Of a DNA stretch of 64,000 nucleotides, positions 9,213 to 18,037 are shown one piece after another. The position numbers and the translations under genes were made by a program. This stretch comes from Nostocales cyanobacterium LEGE 11386 (GTDB lineage: Bacteria > Cyanobacteriota > Cyanobacteriia > Cyanobacteriales > Nostocaceae), in NCBI GenBank assembly GCA_015207155.1, contig JADEXK010000024.1:1-64000 (forward strand), written 5' to 3'. The notes beneath the pieces are model-generated. The model made no database searches. It saw nothing but the letters and a program-made list of their open reading frames with translations, and had not been told where the DNA came from. The stretch's first letter is position 1. The number at the start of each line of letters is the position of its first letter.

Positions 9213-9569
9213 ATGAGTACATTGTACGACAAAATTGGTGGACAACCGACTATTGAAAAAGTAGTTGATGAGCTACACAAAAGCATCATGGCAGACAACA
9301 GCCTCAAACCCTTTTTCGCTAACACAGATATGGCGAAACAACGCGCTCATCAAATTGCATTTTTCTCTCTAATGTTTGAAGGGCCAAAGCAATACAGTGG
9401 CCGTTCTATGGACAAAACCCACACAGGGATGAATCTCAATGACCAACACTTCGACGCTATTGTCAAGCATTTGAATGCGGCAATGGCTGCAAGTGGAGTG
9501 TCAGCAGAAGACACCAACGCTGCCTTAACTCGTGTTTCCAGCTTGAAGGGTGCAATTCTCAACAAGTGA
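9213..9569 (+). CDS. glbN: GlbN, cyanoglobin (group I truncated haemoglobin)
   Basis: This 118-residue 2/2 haemoglobin starts STLYDKIGG and has the distal His46 and the proximal haem-binding His70 in MDKTHTGMNL, as in Synechocystis GlbN. A gene of this kind between nifU and nifH is known from Nostoc commune, where it was proposed to bind O2 for respiration or to protect nitrogenase. An AAGGA ribosome site lies 8 bases upstream. The location, strand and spacing suggest co-regulation with nif genes under nitrogen and oxygen limitation. Confidence 0.95.
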   Translation: MSTLYDKIGGQPTIEKVVDELHKSIMADNSLKPFFANTDMAKQRAHQIAFFSLMFEGPKQYSGRSMDKTHTGMNLNDQHFDAIVKHLNAAMAASGVSAEDTNAALTRVSSLKGAILNK

Positions 9570-10769
<1,200 letters not shown>

Positions 10770-10775
10770 TCACCA

Positions 10776-10827
10776 AAGGAAAAAGGAAAAGGCAAGAACT
10801 CATATCTTACCTTTTACCTTTAACCTT
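10776..10827 (+). promoter_or_regulatory. nifH-nifD intercistronic stem-loop
   Basis: The left arm AAGGAAAAAGGAAAAGGCAAG pattern (10776-10796) pairs imperfectly with a CTTACCTTTTACCTTTAACCTT pattern (10806-10827). A stem here would protect the 3' end of processed nifH mRNA and help explain high NifH levels, a role described for nifH-D spacers in Anabaena. The pairing is seen; the role is inferred. Confidence 0.6.
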
Positions 10828-10895
10828 CTCCCCCCTACTCTTAGGGGACTTCCATCTACCCTATCCCCAGATCCTTAGGAACTCGAGAGGCTAAA

Positions 10896-12278
10896 ATGAC
10901 ACCTCCAGAAAACAACAAGATTGTTGAAGAAAGAAAAGAGCTAATTAAAGAAGTTCTAGAAGCTTACCCCGATAAAGCTAAGAAAAAACGGGAAAAGCAC
11001 TTAAATGTATTTGAAGAAGGTAAGAGCGATTGCGGCGTTAAATCCAACATCAAATCTCTTCCTGGTGTAATGACCGCTCGTGGTTGTGCTTATGCAGGTT
11101 CTAAAGGTGTGGTTTGGGGTCCTATTAAGGACATGATCCACATCAGCCACGGGCCTGTAGGTTGCGGTTACTGGTCTTGGTCTGGTCGTCGTAACTACTA
11201 CATTGGTACTACAGGTGTTGATACTTTTGGTACTATGCACTTCACCTCTGACTTCCAAGAACGGGACATTGTTTTCGGTGGTGACAAAAAACTACTGAAA
11301 CTTATCCAAGAATTAGAAGTACTCTTCCCCCTTAACCGTGGTGTATCCATTCAATCTGAATGTCCCATCGGTCTAATTGGGGATGACATCGAAGCTGTGG
11401 CTCGTAAAGCATCCAAAGAAATTGACAAGCCTGTTGTTCCCGTTCGTTGCGAAGGCTTCCGGGGTGTTTCCCAGTCCTTGGGTCACCACATCGCTAACGA
11501 CATGATTCGTGACTGGGTATTCCCCAGATCCGATAAAGCTAAGGCTGACGGTTCACTGAATTTTGATTCTACTCCTTATGATGTAGCAATCATCGGTGAC
11601 TACAACATTGGTGGTGATGCTTGGGCCAGCCGCATCCTTTTAGAAGAAATCGGCTTGCGCGTAGTCGCTCAATGGTCTGGTGATGGCACCATCAACGAAA
11701 TGTTGATGACCCCCAACGTGAAGATGAACCTCATCCACTGTTACCGGTCGATGAACTACATCAGCCGTCACATGGAAGAAAAATATGGTATTCCCTGGTT
11801 AGAATACAACTTCTTTGGCCCTACCAAGATTGCTGAATCTCTACGGGAAATTGCTTCTAAATTTGACTCGAAAATCCAAGAAAACGCTGAGAAGGTAATT
11901 GCCAAGTATCAGCCCACAATGGATGCGATCGTTAACAAGTATCGCCCCCGTTTAGAAGGCAAGACTGTCGCCATGATGGTTGGTGGTTTACGTCCTCGCC
12001 ACGTCGTACCCGCTTTCCAAGACTTGGGTATGAAGATGGTTGGTACAGGTTATGAGTTCGCTCACAACGACGACTACAAACGTACCACCCACTACATCGA
12101 AAACGGCACCATTGTTTACGATGACGTAACTGCTTACGAATTCGAGGAATTTGTTAAAGCACTCAAGCCAGACTTAATTGCTTCTGGTGTGAAAGAGAAG
12201 TACGTCTTCCAAAAGATGGGTCTGCCTTTCCGTCAAATGCACTCTTGGGATTACTCCGAGCTTGGTTATGGGGTTTGA
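10896..12278 (+). CDS. nifD: NifD alpha subunit, 5' part (interrupted by element)
   Basis: This reads 454 genuine NifD residues to the recombination site and then six element-encoded residues (ELGYGV) and a stop. P-cluster ligands Cys64, 90 and 156, FeMo-co ligand Cys282 (LIHCYRSM) and FeMo-co His449 (RQMHSWDYS) all lie in this part. The missing 46-residue C-terminus is at 20512-20658. Joining at the shared ATTACTCCG restores a 500-residue protein of normal length. In vegetative cells the gene should therefore be non-functional. A GAGAGG ribosome site precedes the ATG. Confidence 0.98.
   Translation: MTPPENNKIVEERKELIKEVLEAYPDKAKKKREKHLNVFEEGKSDCGVKSNIKSLPGVMTARGCAYAGSKGVVWGPIKDMIHISHGPVGCGYWSWSGRRNYYIGTTGVDTFGTMHFTSDFQERDIVFGGDKKLLKLIQELEVLFPLNRGVSIQSECPIGLIGDDIEAVARKASKEIDKPVVPVRCEGFRGVSQSLGHHIANDMIRDWVFPRSDKAKADGSLNFDSTPYDVAIIGDYNIGGDAWASRILLEEIGLRVVAQWSGDGTINEMLMTPNVKMNLIHCYRSMNYISRHMEEKYGIPWLEYNFFGPTKIAESLREIASKFDSKIQENAEKVIAKYQPTMDAIVNKYRPRLEGKTVAMMVGGLRPRHVVPAFQDLGMKMVGTGYEFAHNDDYKRTTHYIENGTIVYDDVTAYEFEEFVKALKPDLIASGVKEKYVFQKMGLPFRQMHSWDYSELGYGV
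12248..12258 (+). repeat. nifD element left att site
   Basis: GGATTACTCCG within nifD codons for WDYS. It matches the 11-bp direct repeat known at the nifD element of Anabaena. The right copy differs at the second base, so the perfectly shared core is ATTACTCCG (12250-12258). Confidence 0.9.
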
Positions 12279-12515
12279 AAGGTAATAGGTGTCTGTTTTT
12301 TTAGCTGTGGGAGAAAAAAAGAGTCTATTTCTAGCCTAAATGCGAGTTTTAGAATATCTAAGAACAATATATTTTTGTAGCTTCATGCAATATAACTCTT
12401 ATGGGAACTAGTTTTTGGGTTTGGCTGAATTTTATTTAAATTAAAACCGTAAATTTAAATACTCTTTTAAATGATATTTTTTAGATTAAAACAGGCGATC
12501 GCTTAACTTGAACAA

Positions 12516-13211
12516 CTATTTTGAACCACTATAACCTTTACCCTCTGCTCTTCTTTCATCCATAATGTCTTCAAAAATTGAAAAATCATCAAAGGTGTAC
12601 ATTTGAGAGGTTTCTCCAATGGGTTGAACATTTTGTTTCTTCATTTTTTTTCTATTTTCTTCTTCCTGTTTTGCCCGCGCAACACTTATCCAAAAAATCT
12701 TTCGGATTTGCTCTATACTTTTTTTCTGAGCTATGTATACTTGATTGTTTTTCTTAGATTGTAATTTTTTTTCTTATTTTTGCTTTTTATTTTTGCTATT
12801 TTTGTTGCTTATCAAATGTTGATTTATTCTATTTTTTTTCTTATTGTAATTTTTTCTTGGAGAAGCAGTAAGCTTAGTTTTAATTATTTTATTTTGTAAA
12901 TTATTTTTTAATTGGATATTTGAAAGAGATTTTTGCTTCTCTATTTTTCTATTTTGTCTAATAATTTGAATTTCTCTTTGCTCTTTTTCAAGCCTTAATT
13001 TTATTTCAGGCTGTTGCAATAAGCAGTAAATCTCATCAAAAATATCCCCCCAATCTTCCCTAATTTTATCTTTTTGCCCATTGATACAACCATTGATGTA
13101 ACGAATACGATTAAAATTTTTATCTGTTATCTTTCCTTCTCTTTGACGTGCTTTACAGAACTTTAGGTAAGTATTAAGGACTTGAACCGCTTTACTTTTT
13201 CCTAGTCTCAT
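12516..13211 (-). pseudogene. lysine-rich hypothetical gene split by an in-frame stop
   Basis: The first 145 codons (13211 down to 12777) read a basic, AT-rich protein starting MRLGKSKAVQVLNTYLKF and ending in a Lys/Asn-rich tail. A TAA follows (12776-12774), but the same frame stays open for 85 more codons to TAG at 12518-12516. That part looks like real protein, with IEQIRKIFWISVARAKQEEE and a C-terminus YTFDDFSIFEDIMDERRAEG. The likeliest reading is a 230-residue protein broken by one nonsense change in an A-rich tract. Two genes or readthrough are alternatives. I do not recognise the family; it occupies the left end of the element. Confidence 0.6.
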
Positions 13212-13417
13212 CGCTCAAGAAATCCTGATAATATTTTATACTTTGCTTATATACATTATTCCCATAATACATTTTGTCCTAACAAGTTCTTACATGGAAA
13301 GTTGCAATCCTAAATATTTGAGCTAAAATTTATATAACTGTCAAAAACCGTATATTTAAGTATAATTCGCGTAATTTACAATGTTTTAACGTTCGCACTT
13401 ATCACTAAAAAACCTAT

Positions 13418-13624
13418 TTAAACCGTCCAATCCTCAATTAACAATCTGGGTACTTTGCCCAAATCCCGATGATTGCGTGTTAATAAAACTAATTTACGAG
13501 ACAGTGCGTAGGGGGAGCATCGTCGTAGACATCCCAGTAATACTAAGCTTCTTTGCACCGAGATGTGAAGCTGTTCTAGACTTAGAAAGATGCTATGCAG
13601 TTTATAATTACCATGAGCTATCAC
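13418..13624 (-). pseudogene. C-terminal remnant of a PIN-domain (VapC-like) toxin
   Basis: A 68-codon frame ends RKLVLLTRNHRDLGKVPRL followed by a short tail ending EDWTV, which matches the last strand and tail of PIN toxins (…LVTRNxRDFxxxPgLxxEDW). The N-terminal acidic residues needed for nuclease activity are absent, and the first 40 codons look unrelated. No antitoxin gene is seen beside it. It abuts the DUF433 gene on the opposite strand. Likely a relic of an older toxin-antitoxin module. Confidence 0.5.
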
Positions 13625-13864
13625 AATATTATTACAATTGAGCCGGACAAGCGAGGCGGTAAACCTTGTATTAGACGGATGCGAATTACCGTGTACGATG
13701 TTCTAGGGTGGTTGGCAGCTGGTATGTCTCATGAGGATATATTAGACGACTTCCCTGAATTAACAGAAGAAGACATTAGGGCAAGTCTAGAGTTTGCTGC
13801 TGACCGTGAACATCGTTTAGTTGCCTCTCTACAAGACCCTACGCGGACGGTAGGTGATGTTTGA
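13613..13864 (+). CDS. DUF433 antitoxin-like protein
   Basis: The 83-residue protein from ATG 13613 (an in-frame ATG at 13595 is less likely) contains IEPDKRGGKPCIRRMRITVYDVLGWLAAG, the core of DUF433 winged-helix proteins that act as VapB-like antitoxins. The C-terminus has the FPELTEEDIRASLEFAADRE helix. Its stop overlaps the next gene by 4 bases, the usual antitoxin-toxin coupling. A small cargo module within the nifD element. Confidence 0.85.
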   Translation: MSYHNIITIEPDKRGGKPCIRRMRITVYDVLGWLAAGMSHEDILDDFPELTEEDIRASLEFAADREHRLVASLQDPTRTVGDV

Positions 13865-14193
13865 AGCTGCTTTTTGATCAAAATTTGAGTCGCAAGCTAG
13901 TAACTCAATTAGCGGACGTTTTTCCTGATTCCAGTCACGTTCAGTTTCATGGGCTGGAAGTGAAGACTGATACTGCAATATGGGAATTTGCAAAAATCAA
14001 TGATTTTTGCATCGTCACTCAAGATGTAGACTTTGCCGAAAGAAGCCGCTTGTTAGGTTCTCCGCCTAAAGTTGTATGGCTACGTTGCGGAAATGCACCA
14101 ACAAAACAAGTTGAATCTCTACTTCGTTCTGGGGTGGAAGTAATTCAAAAGCTCTTGAATAATCCAAGTCTGCATTGTTTAGAATTGTACTAA
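13861..14193 (+). CDS. DUF5615 PIN-like toxin partner
   Basis: This 110-residue protein begins (TTG start) KLLFDQNLSRKLVTQLADVFPDS and continues with DFCIVTQDVDFAERSRLLG, the pattern of DUF5615 PIN-like nucleases. Acidic residues in FDQNLS, the EVKTDTAIWEFA region and TQDVDF would form the PIN active site. It overlaps the DUF433 gene. The pair probably forms a type II toxin-antitoxin system that could stabilise the element; activity is inferred. Confidence 0.82.
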   Translation: MKLLFDQNLSRKLVTQLADVFPDSSHVQFHGLEVKTDTAIWEFAKINDFCIVTQDVDFAERSRLLGSPPKVVWLRCGNAPTKQVESLLRSGVEVIQKLLNNPSLHCLELY

Positions 14194-14211
14194 AGCTTTG
14201 CAGGAGATTAC

Positions 14212-14320
14212 CTGTGAAATGCACAAGAAGTAGACCGTTGTAGCGATGTCTGCGACGGGCTTCGCCTACGCCTTTAAAGATGATCTGTGAGATGCACAAG
14301 AAGTAGACCGTTGTAGCGAT
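14212..14320 (+). repeat. 36-bp direct repeat pair
   Basis: 14212-14247 and 14285-14320 are identical except for one base (CTGTGAAATG versus CTGTGAGATG at the start). Units start 73 bp apart. The spacer includes a GGGCTTCGCCTACGCC-type palindromic phrase common in Nostoc intergenic DNA. No ORF is supported between 14194 and 14481. Confidence 0.75.
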
Positions 14321-14481
14321 CGCTCTACAATTAGCCAGGCGTTAGCGTAGCTTAACGTAGGTATCGCATGACGGAGAATGCGATCAACGGCTATCTAGCA
14401 AGATTGGGATCAACGAACTCCTGACGATAAACTTCATTCCGTCCGCACCAACGAATTGTTAGCCCGTCGGGGACTACCGCC

Positions 14482-14730
14482 TTAAACTGCTTTTGGGAAA
14501 GAACGAACTGTTAAAATTTCATCGGGACGTAGAGCCTCTACAGCAGAAATCGGGACGGCTATCACGGTAAGAGATTCGCCAACAGCATTGAACACTTCCA
14601 ACACACATCCTTCCTCACCGCCACTAGGGTGAGACACAAGATCAACCAGCGTTGCAATATCTCCTGCTCTCAGCCCATGTTCTGGTAAGTCACGAGTTAA
14701 AGCGACTTCTTGGTATAAATCAACAGTCAT
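14482..14730 (-). CDS. DUF4926 small protein
   Basis: The 82-residue protein begins MTVDLYQEVALTRDLPEHG followed by LRAGDIATLVDL, the pattern of DUF4926. The Leu-Arg-x-Gly-Asp and GCVLEVFN segments suggest a small SH3-like beta barrel. It follows the DUF6883 gene on the same strand with almost no gap, so the two are probably co-transcribed. Such pairs are common in cyanobacterial accessory DNA and may be toxin-antitoxin-like; function unproven. Confidence 0.75.
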   Translation of the reverse strand: MTVDLYQEVALTRDLPEHGLRAGDIATLVDLVSHPSGGEEGCVLEVFNAVGESLTVIAVPISAVEALRPDEILTVRSFPKAV

Positions 14731-14731
14731 A

Positions 14732-15061
14732 TCAAGACTCCTTACGAGGTTTGAGTGTCACGAACTGGAATTTCCCGTCAATTTGTCTTTGCAACCAGAT
14801 TGTAACAACACAAAGGCTTACACCATTTACACCAATCAATTCTCCCGCAACTTGATAGAAGACTCCATACTCGTTACCCATATCTTCAACAGCTTCACCT
14901 ATTACTATAAGTGACTGAATAGCTGCCATCAATGCTTCTGGATTTTCCAGTGTAAATCCAGCCTGTGCCAAAAACTTTGACTTATCATTCCTGGCTTTTT
15001 GCACCAGTAGATAACGAGTGATTTTATCATCTGGAATGATCGCATCTTCAGGAATTCTCAC
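14732..15061 (-). CDS. DUF6883 protein
   Basis: The 109-residue protein starts MRIPEDAIIPDDKITRYLL and has KFLAQAGFTLENPEALMAAI, matching DUF6883, a domain also found at the ends of some secreted polymorphic toxins. It lies directly upstream of the DUF4926 gene (1 base apart), forming a two-gene unit. The toxin-related link is family knowledge; a role here is inference. Confidence 0.72.
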   Translation of the reverse strand: MRIPEDAIIPDDKITRYLLVQKARNDKSKFLAQAGFTLENPEALMAAIQSLIVIGEAVEDMGNEYGVFYQVAGELIGVNGVSLCVVTIWLQRQIDGKFQFVTLKPRKES

Positions 15062-15248
15062 TCCGACACCTCTACCCCCTTTATCTGTTGAGCCTCACGC
15101 AATTTGCTGTATAACTCTTATGGAGTCTGTTTTTTAGGTTAAGCTAAATTTTGGTTACAGCGAAACTGTAAATTAAAGCTCCCCTTAAGCTTGAGCCGCC
15201 AAAGTTGGCTTCACTTAGGCGATCGCATCATGGGAAAATGCTTCAAGT

Positions 15249-15827
15249 TCAGTCTGGGAAAGCCACACCAGTCATAGGATCACGGATATACAACCCTAGT
15301 GTGAGACTACGCATTACCTCATCCCACACGGGTGTAAGTTGTTCTGCTTGATCTGCCCAATAATCAAATGTAATCAAACATTGCACATTCGATCCCAAAC
15401 CAACGCAAGTCCGCGAAAAGGCTTCCCGTGGTTCTTCTTGAGTATCAATAAACTTAATCTCTGTCCAGACAATTTTGGCAGTTTGGCGCTTAACAGTAAT
15501 AATTTCTCCTCTGGCAATGACATTGCGCTCGTCTTCATCCATGACTTTCTTCAAAGTGGATTTGAGTGGAAACATACTCCAGTCACGGGGCGGTAGAGGA
15601 TTAAAAGATACTTCTAAGCAGCAATCATCCTTAGGTGGTTTTTGATCGCGGAACTTGAAAGATTTTTCTTGTGGTTCAAAAAACCAATTATGGGGAACAT
15701 TGAAGCGCACAGCCCCGCGATTTGCTACAAAAATCTTGTAGCCTGATGGAGATTCCCAGCGATGGTCAGGCTTTAGTTCAAGCGTTTCTTTAATCCACTG
15801 GAGATTGCTTTTTTTACGCTTTGCCAT
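15249..15827 (-). CDS. conserved hypothetical protein, 192 aa
   Basis: Not recognised. A soluble protein with Lys/Arg-rich N-terminus (AKRKKSNLQWIKETLEL), a beta-strand-rich middle (NVPHNWFFEP, CCLEVSFNPLPP) and a C-terminal VQCLITFDYWADQAEQLTPV helix region. The last part resembles PsbP/DUF1795-like folds in pattern only. The ATG at 15827 is the only good start. It lies in the nifD element between the DUF6883 pair and the MOSC gene, with its own upstream gap. Confidence 0.55.
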   Translation of the reverse strand: MAKRKKSNLQWIKETLELKPDHRWESPSGYKIFVANRGAVRFNVPHNWFFEPQEKSFKFRDQKPPKDDCCLEVSFNPLPPRDWSMFPLKSTLKKVMDEDERNVIARGEIITVKRQTAKIVWTEIKFIDTQEEPREAFSRTCVGLGSNVQCLITFDYWADQAEQLTPVWDEVMRSLTLGLYIRDPMTGVAFPD

Positions 15828-15884
15828 AGTTTTTTGCCAGTCTGCTGAAGATTACGTAGGCGTAACTTGTCGTAGACGTTGTAA

Positions 15885-15940
15885 GCGATCGCCCACTTTG
15901 TCAATAGTACCAAATTGCTAGTATTTTATAGTTGTGAATT
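15885..15940 (+). repeat. element-specific palindromic repeat, copy 1
   Basis: Starts GCGATCGCCCACTTTGTCAA, continues TAGTACCAAATTGCTAGTAT and then diverges into an AT-rich end. It is related to copies at 17036-17090 and 18811-18862. Confidence 0.7.
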
Positions 15941-16075
15941 AGGACAATGCACCACATCGTACCCTGGCATCTTCATCAGAATGGCAGATTAAGCAATAGT
16001 CAGCAAATATAATTTTTCTCAACATTATCCAGCAGTGCGTTGGCGTAGTTAACAAATGCGATCGCTCAAACTCAA

Positions 16076-16618
16076 TCAAACTCGATCAAGCGATTGATGT
16101 GGCTCAGGCGGCAACTCCACACGGATCATATCATGCGATCGCACCTCACCACCAATTAGCACGACACCCATCACACCTGCTTTGCGAATCAAATTACCTT
16201 GCTCGTCTCGGTCTAACACTGCCGCCATCAGACCCTCCTGAATTCCGTTAAGCTGGACACACGGGTTCCGTAAGCCAGTAATCTCAACTACTACCTGTGC
16301 GCCCAGGTATAGATGAGTACCCATAGGTAGCCTAAGCAGGTCGATTCCTCGCGTCGTAATATTCTCTCCCATTTCGCCTGCGCCTACAGTAAAACCTTTG
16401 GCACAAAGTTCGTCATGCAGCTCAGAATGAATTAAATGCACTTGACGGAGATTAGGCTGATTCGGATTAACAGCTACCCGTGAACGATGCTTGACTGTCA
16501 CACCCATATGTGCGTCACCCTCAACGCCTAATCCTGCGAGCAACTGGATACTTGGCTGCTCATACTTCTTCATCGTATGCAACGCACTTCTATGCACTGC
16601 TTTCACAACTCCATTCAT
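16076..16618 (-). CDS. MOSC-domain protein
   Basis: A 180-residue protein if started at ATG 16618 (an upstream ATG at 16645 adds nine residues). It has the MOSC core: GVEGDAHMGVTVKHRSR, LHDELCAKGFTVGAGEMGENITT and the conserved Cys in GLRNPCVQLNGIQEG. MOSC proteins relate to molybdenum-cofactor sulfuration or metal-sulfur transfer and N-hydroxylated base reduction. The stand-alone form here has unknown substrate. A molybdenum-related protein inside a nifD element is curious but may be chance. Confidence 0.85.
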   Translation of the reverse strand: MNGVVKAVHRSALHTMKKYEQPSIQLLAGLGVEGDAHMGVTVKHRSRVAVNPNQPNLRQVHLIHSELHDELCAKGFTVGAGEMGENITTRGIDLLRLPMGTHLYLGAQVVVEITGLRNPCVQLNGIQEGLMAAVLDRDEQGNLIRKAGVMGVVLIGGEVRSHDMIRVELPPEPHQSLDRV

Positions 16619-16870
16619 CACATACCCCCATCTGCTTGGCTCCAACTCTTACCACCCAAGGCTTCTTGAGCTTTGCATGATTGTTTGTACGATTATATGC
16701 TGGCCGGGAGTCTTACTAATATTTGCCGCCTAACTGTAAAGGAGCAAGTGGATATCCACCACAGTAACAAGTAGAGACTGTCTTGAGTGTGAAAAAATTA
16801 CCCACTTTGTTAAGATTTAGCGAATATCTTTCTAGTCAGGCGATACCGTACTGCACAATCAAATCTGTAA

Positions 16871-17017
16871 CAAAATAGTTTTATAGAACGCTACAGTAAG
16901 CAAGCACAAGGTTGGTTGCTCAGTGATTTTAACAGCTTAGAGCAATCTATTTCCTTGGACTGTGTTGGAGTTGAATTACCACTTGGGGAAATCTATCGTG
17001 ACGTTGTGTTTGAGTAA
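16871..17017 (+). pseudogene. C-terminal gene remnant, Uma2/DUF820-like
   Basis: A frame open only after TAA reads QNSFIERYSKQAQGWLLSDF and ends VELPLGEIYRDVVFE before TAA at 17015-17017. There is no start codon or upstream continuation. The pattern GWLLSDF…LPLGEIYRDVVF resembles the C-terminal end of cyanobacterial Uma2-family (DUF820) PD-(D/E)XK proteins, so this looks like a deletion remnant. It was too short to be listed as an ORF. Confidence 0.5.
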
Positions 17018-17035
17018 AATAGGTGAAGTAGGAAG

Positions 17036-17090
17036 TGCGATCACCCACTCTGTCAATATTACCAAATTGCTAGTATTACAGTGGTGATCC
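17036..17090 (+). repeat. element-specific palindromic repeat, copy 2
   Basis: TGCGATCACCCACTCTGTCA followed by ATATTACCAAATTGCTAGTA and then TTACAGTGGTGATCC. The ends are inverted relative to each other (GATCACCCAC against GTGGTGATC), with compensated changes compared with copy 3. Confidence 0.75.
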
Positions 17091-17177
17091 TCTTACTAAA
17101 AAAATATCCCCTTTTGGGATTATCCGAAAATAGGTTTATCGTGGTTAACGTACTTAAAGTGCTAAAACCTAAGCACA

Positions 17178-17441
17178 ATGAAATCTGTTTCTAAGTCCGA
17201 GTATTACATATTCCATCGCTGCATGATTGCAGCTCGCAAGGAAGCTAAACTGACTCAGGCGAATCTTGCTAAGTCTCTCAAGAAACCACAATCTTTTGTT
17301 GCCAAATATGAAAATGGCGAAAGACGCTTAGATTTAATTGAATTCCTGCTAGCTGCCCGTGCAATAGGTGTAGATCCCTGCGATATTATCAGACAAATTG
17401 AGCAGGAGTTATCTAATACATCTTGTGAGGAGAAAGTGTGA
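17178..17441 (+). CDS. XRE-family HTH regulator, probable R-M controller
   Basis: The 87-residue protein contains an HTH_3 domain: AARKEAKLTQANLAKSLKK then PQSFVAKYENGERRLDLIEF. Its size and place directly before a restriction endonuclease gene fit a controller (C) protein. The end overlaps the next start by 4 bases (GTGA). C proteins time expression of restriction enzymes so that methylation comes first. The operator was not identified. Confidence 0.75.
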   Translation: MKSVSKSEYYIFHRCMIAARKEAKLTQANLAKSLKKPQSFVAKYENGERRLDLIEFLLAARAIGVDPCDIIRQIEQELSNTSCEEKV

Positions 17442-18037
17442 ATACCCTGGATGTGATTACACTGGCTTCTCAATATCTAGATGGTTTATCAGGTCATAAA
17501 TTTGATTTAATCAACATATCTAAGCCTATATCTGTAGATGCCGCAGTAAACTTAGCTAAAGTTATCTCTAAGCTTTCGCCACTACTCGGCAATCTGATTG
17601 AATTTAATACTGTTGAATTTTTAAACAAACAAAATAACTTTTCTGCGTTTGGGAAATGGCAGAGGCAAGACCCTGGTTTTCCAGACACCATTTTTGTAGG
17701 AAGAGTACAACCAACACCAGGATTAGAAATCAAAGCATGGTTTCCATTAGCAACAGAGATCACAGCACGTTTTAAAGACAGTCAAAATCACTTTCAATCT
17801 GACCAGACGTATGTTGTGATGCTAGCATGGCTACCTGAGAAAATTATTTACGGTAAACCTCGTATTATGGATGTATGTGTGGTCTCTGGTTTATCTGTGG
17901 CTATGGCTAGAGACACTCACTACCATCACCCCCCAGATTACCTGGTTATAGAACCAGAAGATACAACTCAAAGAACAGCAAATCTACAACAAACAAATAC
18001 TAGCGGTTATAAATTTCAAGGATCTATAGTTTACTAG
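17438..18037 (+). CDS. Type II restriction endonuclease-like protein, possibly C-terminally truncated
   Basis: The 199-residue protein has a PD-(D/E)XK-like active site: Pro82-Asp83 in PGFPDTIF followed by Glu97-Ile-Lys99 in GLEIKAWF. It uses a GTG start with a strong GAGGAG ribosome site and overlaps the HTH gene. The methyltransferase gene is convergent and the two reading frames overlap by 54 bp. The protein ends abruptly at SGYKFQGSIVY, which may be a truncation at a deletion junction. The R-M assignment rests on the three-gene context and the motif; specificity unknown. Confidence 0.65.
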   Translation: MNTLDVITLASQYLDGLSGHKFDLINISKPISVDAAVNLAKVISKLSPLLGNLIEFNTVEFLNKQNNFSAFGKWQRQDPGFPDTIFVGRVQPTPGLEIKAWFPLATEITARFKDSQNHFQSDQTYVVMLAWLPEKIIYGKPRIMDVCVVSGLSVAMARDTHYHHPPDYLVIEPEDTTQRTANLQQTNTSGYKFQGSIVY

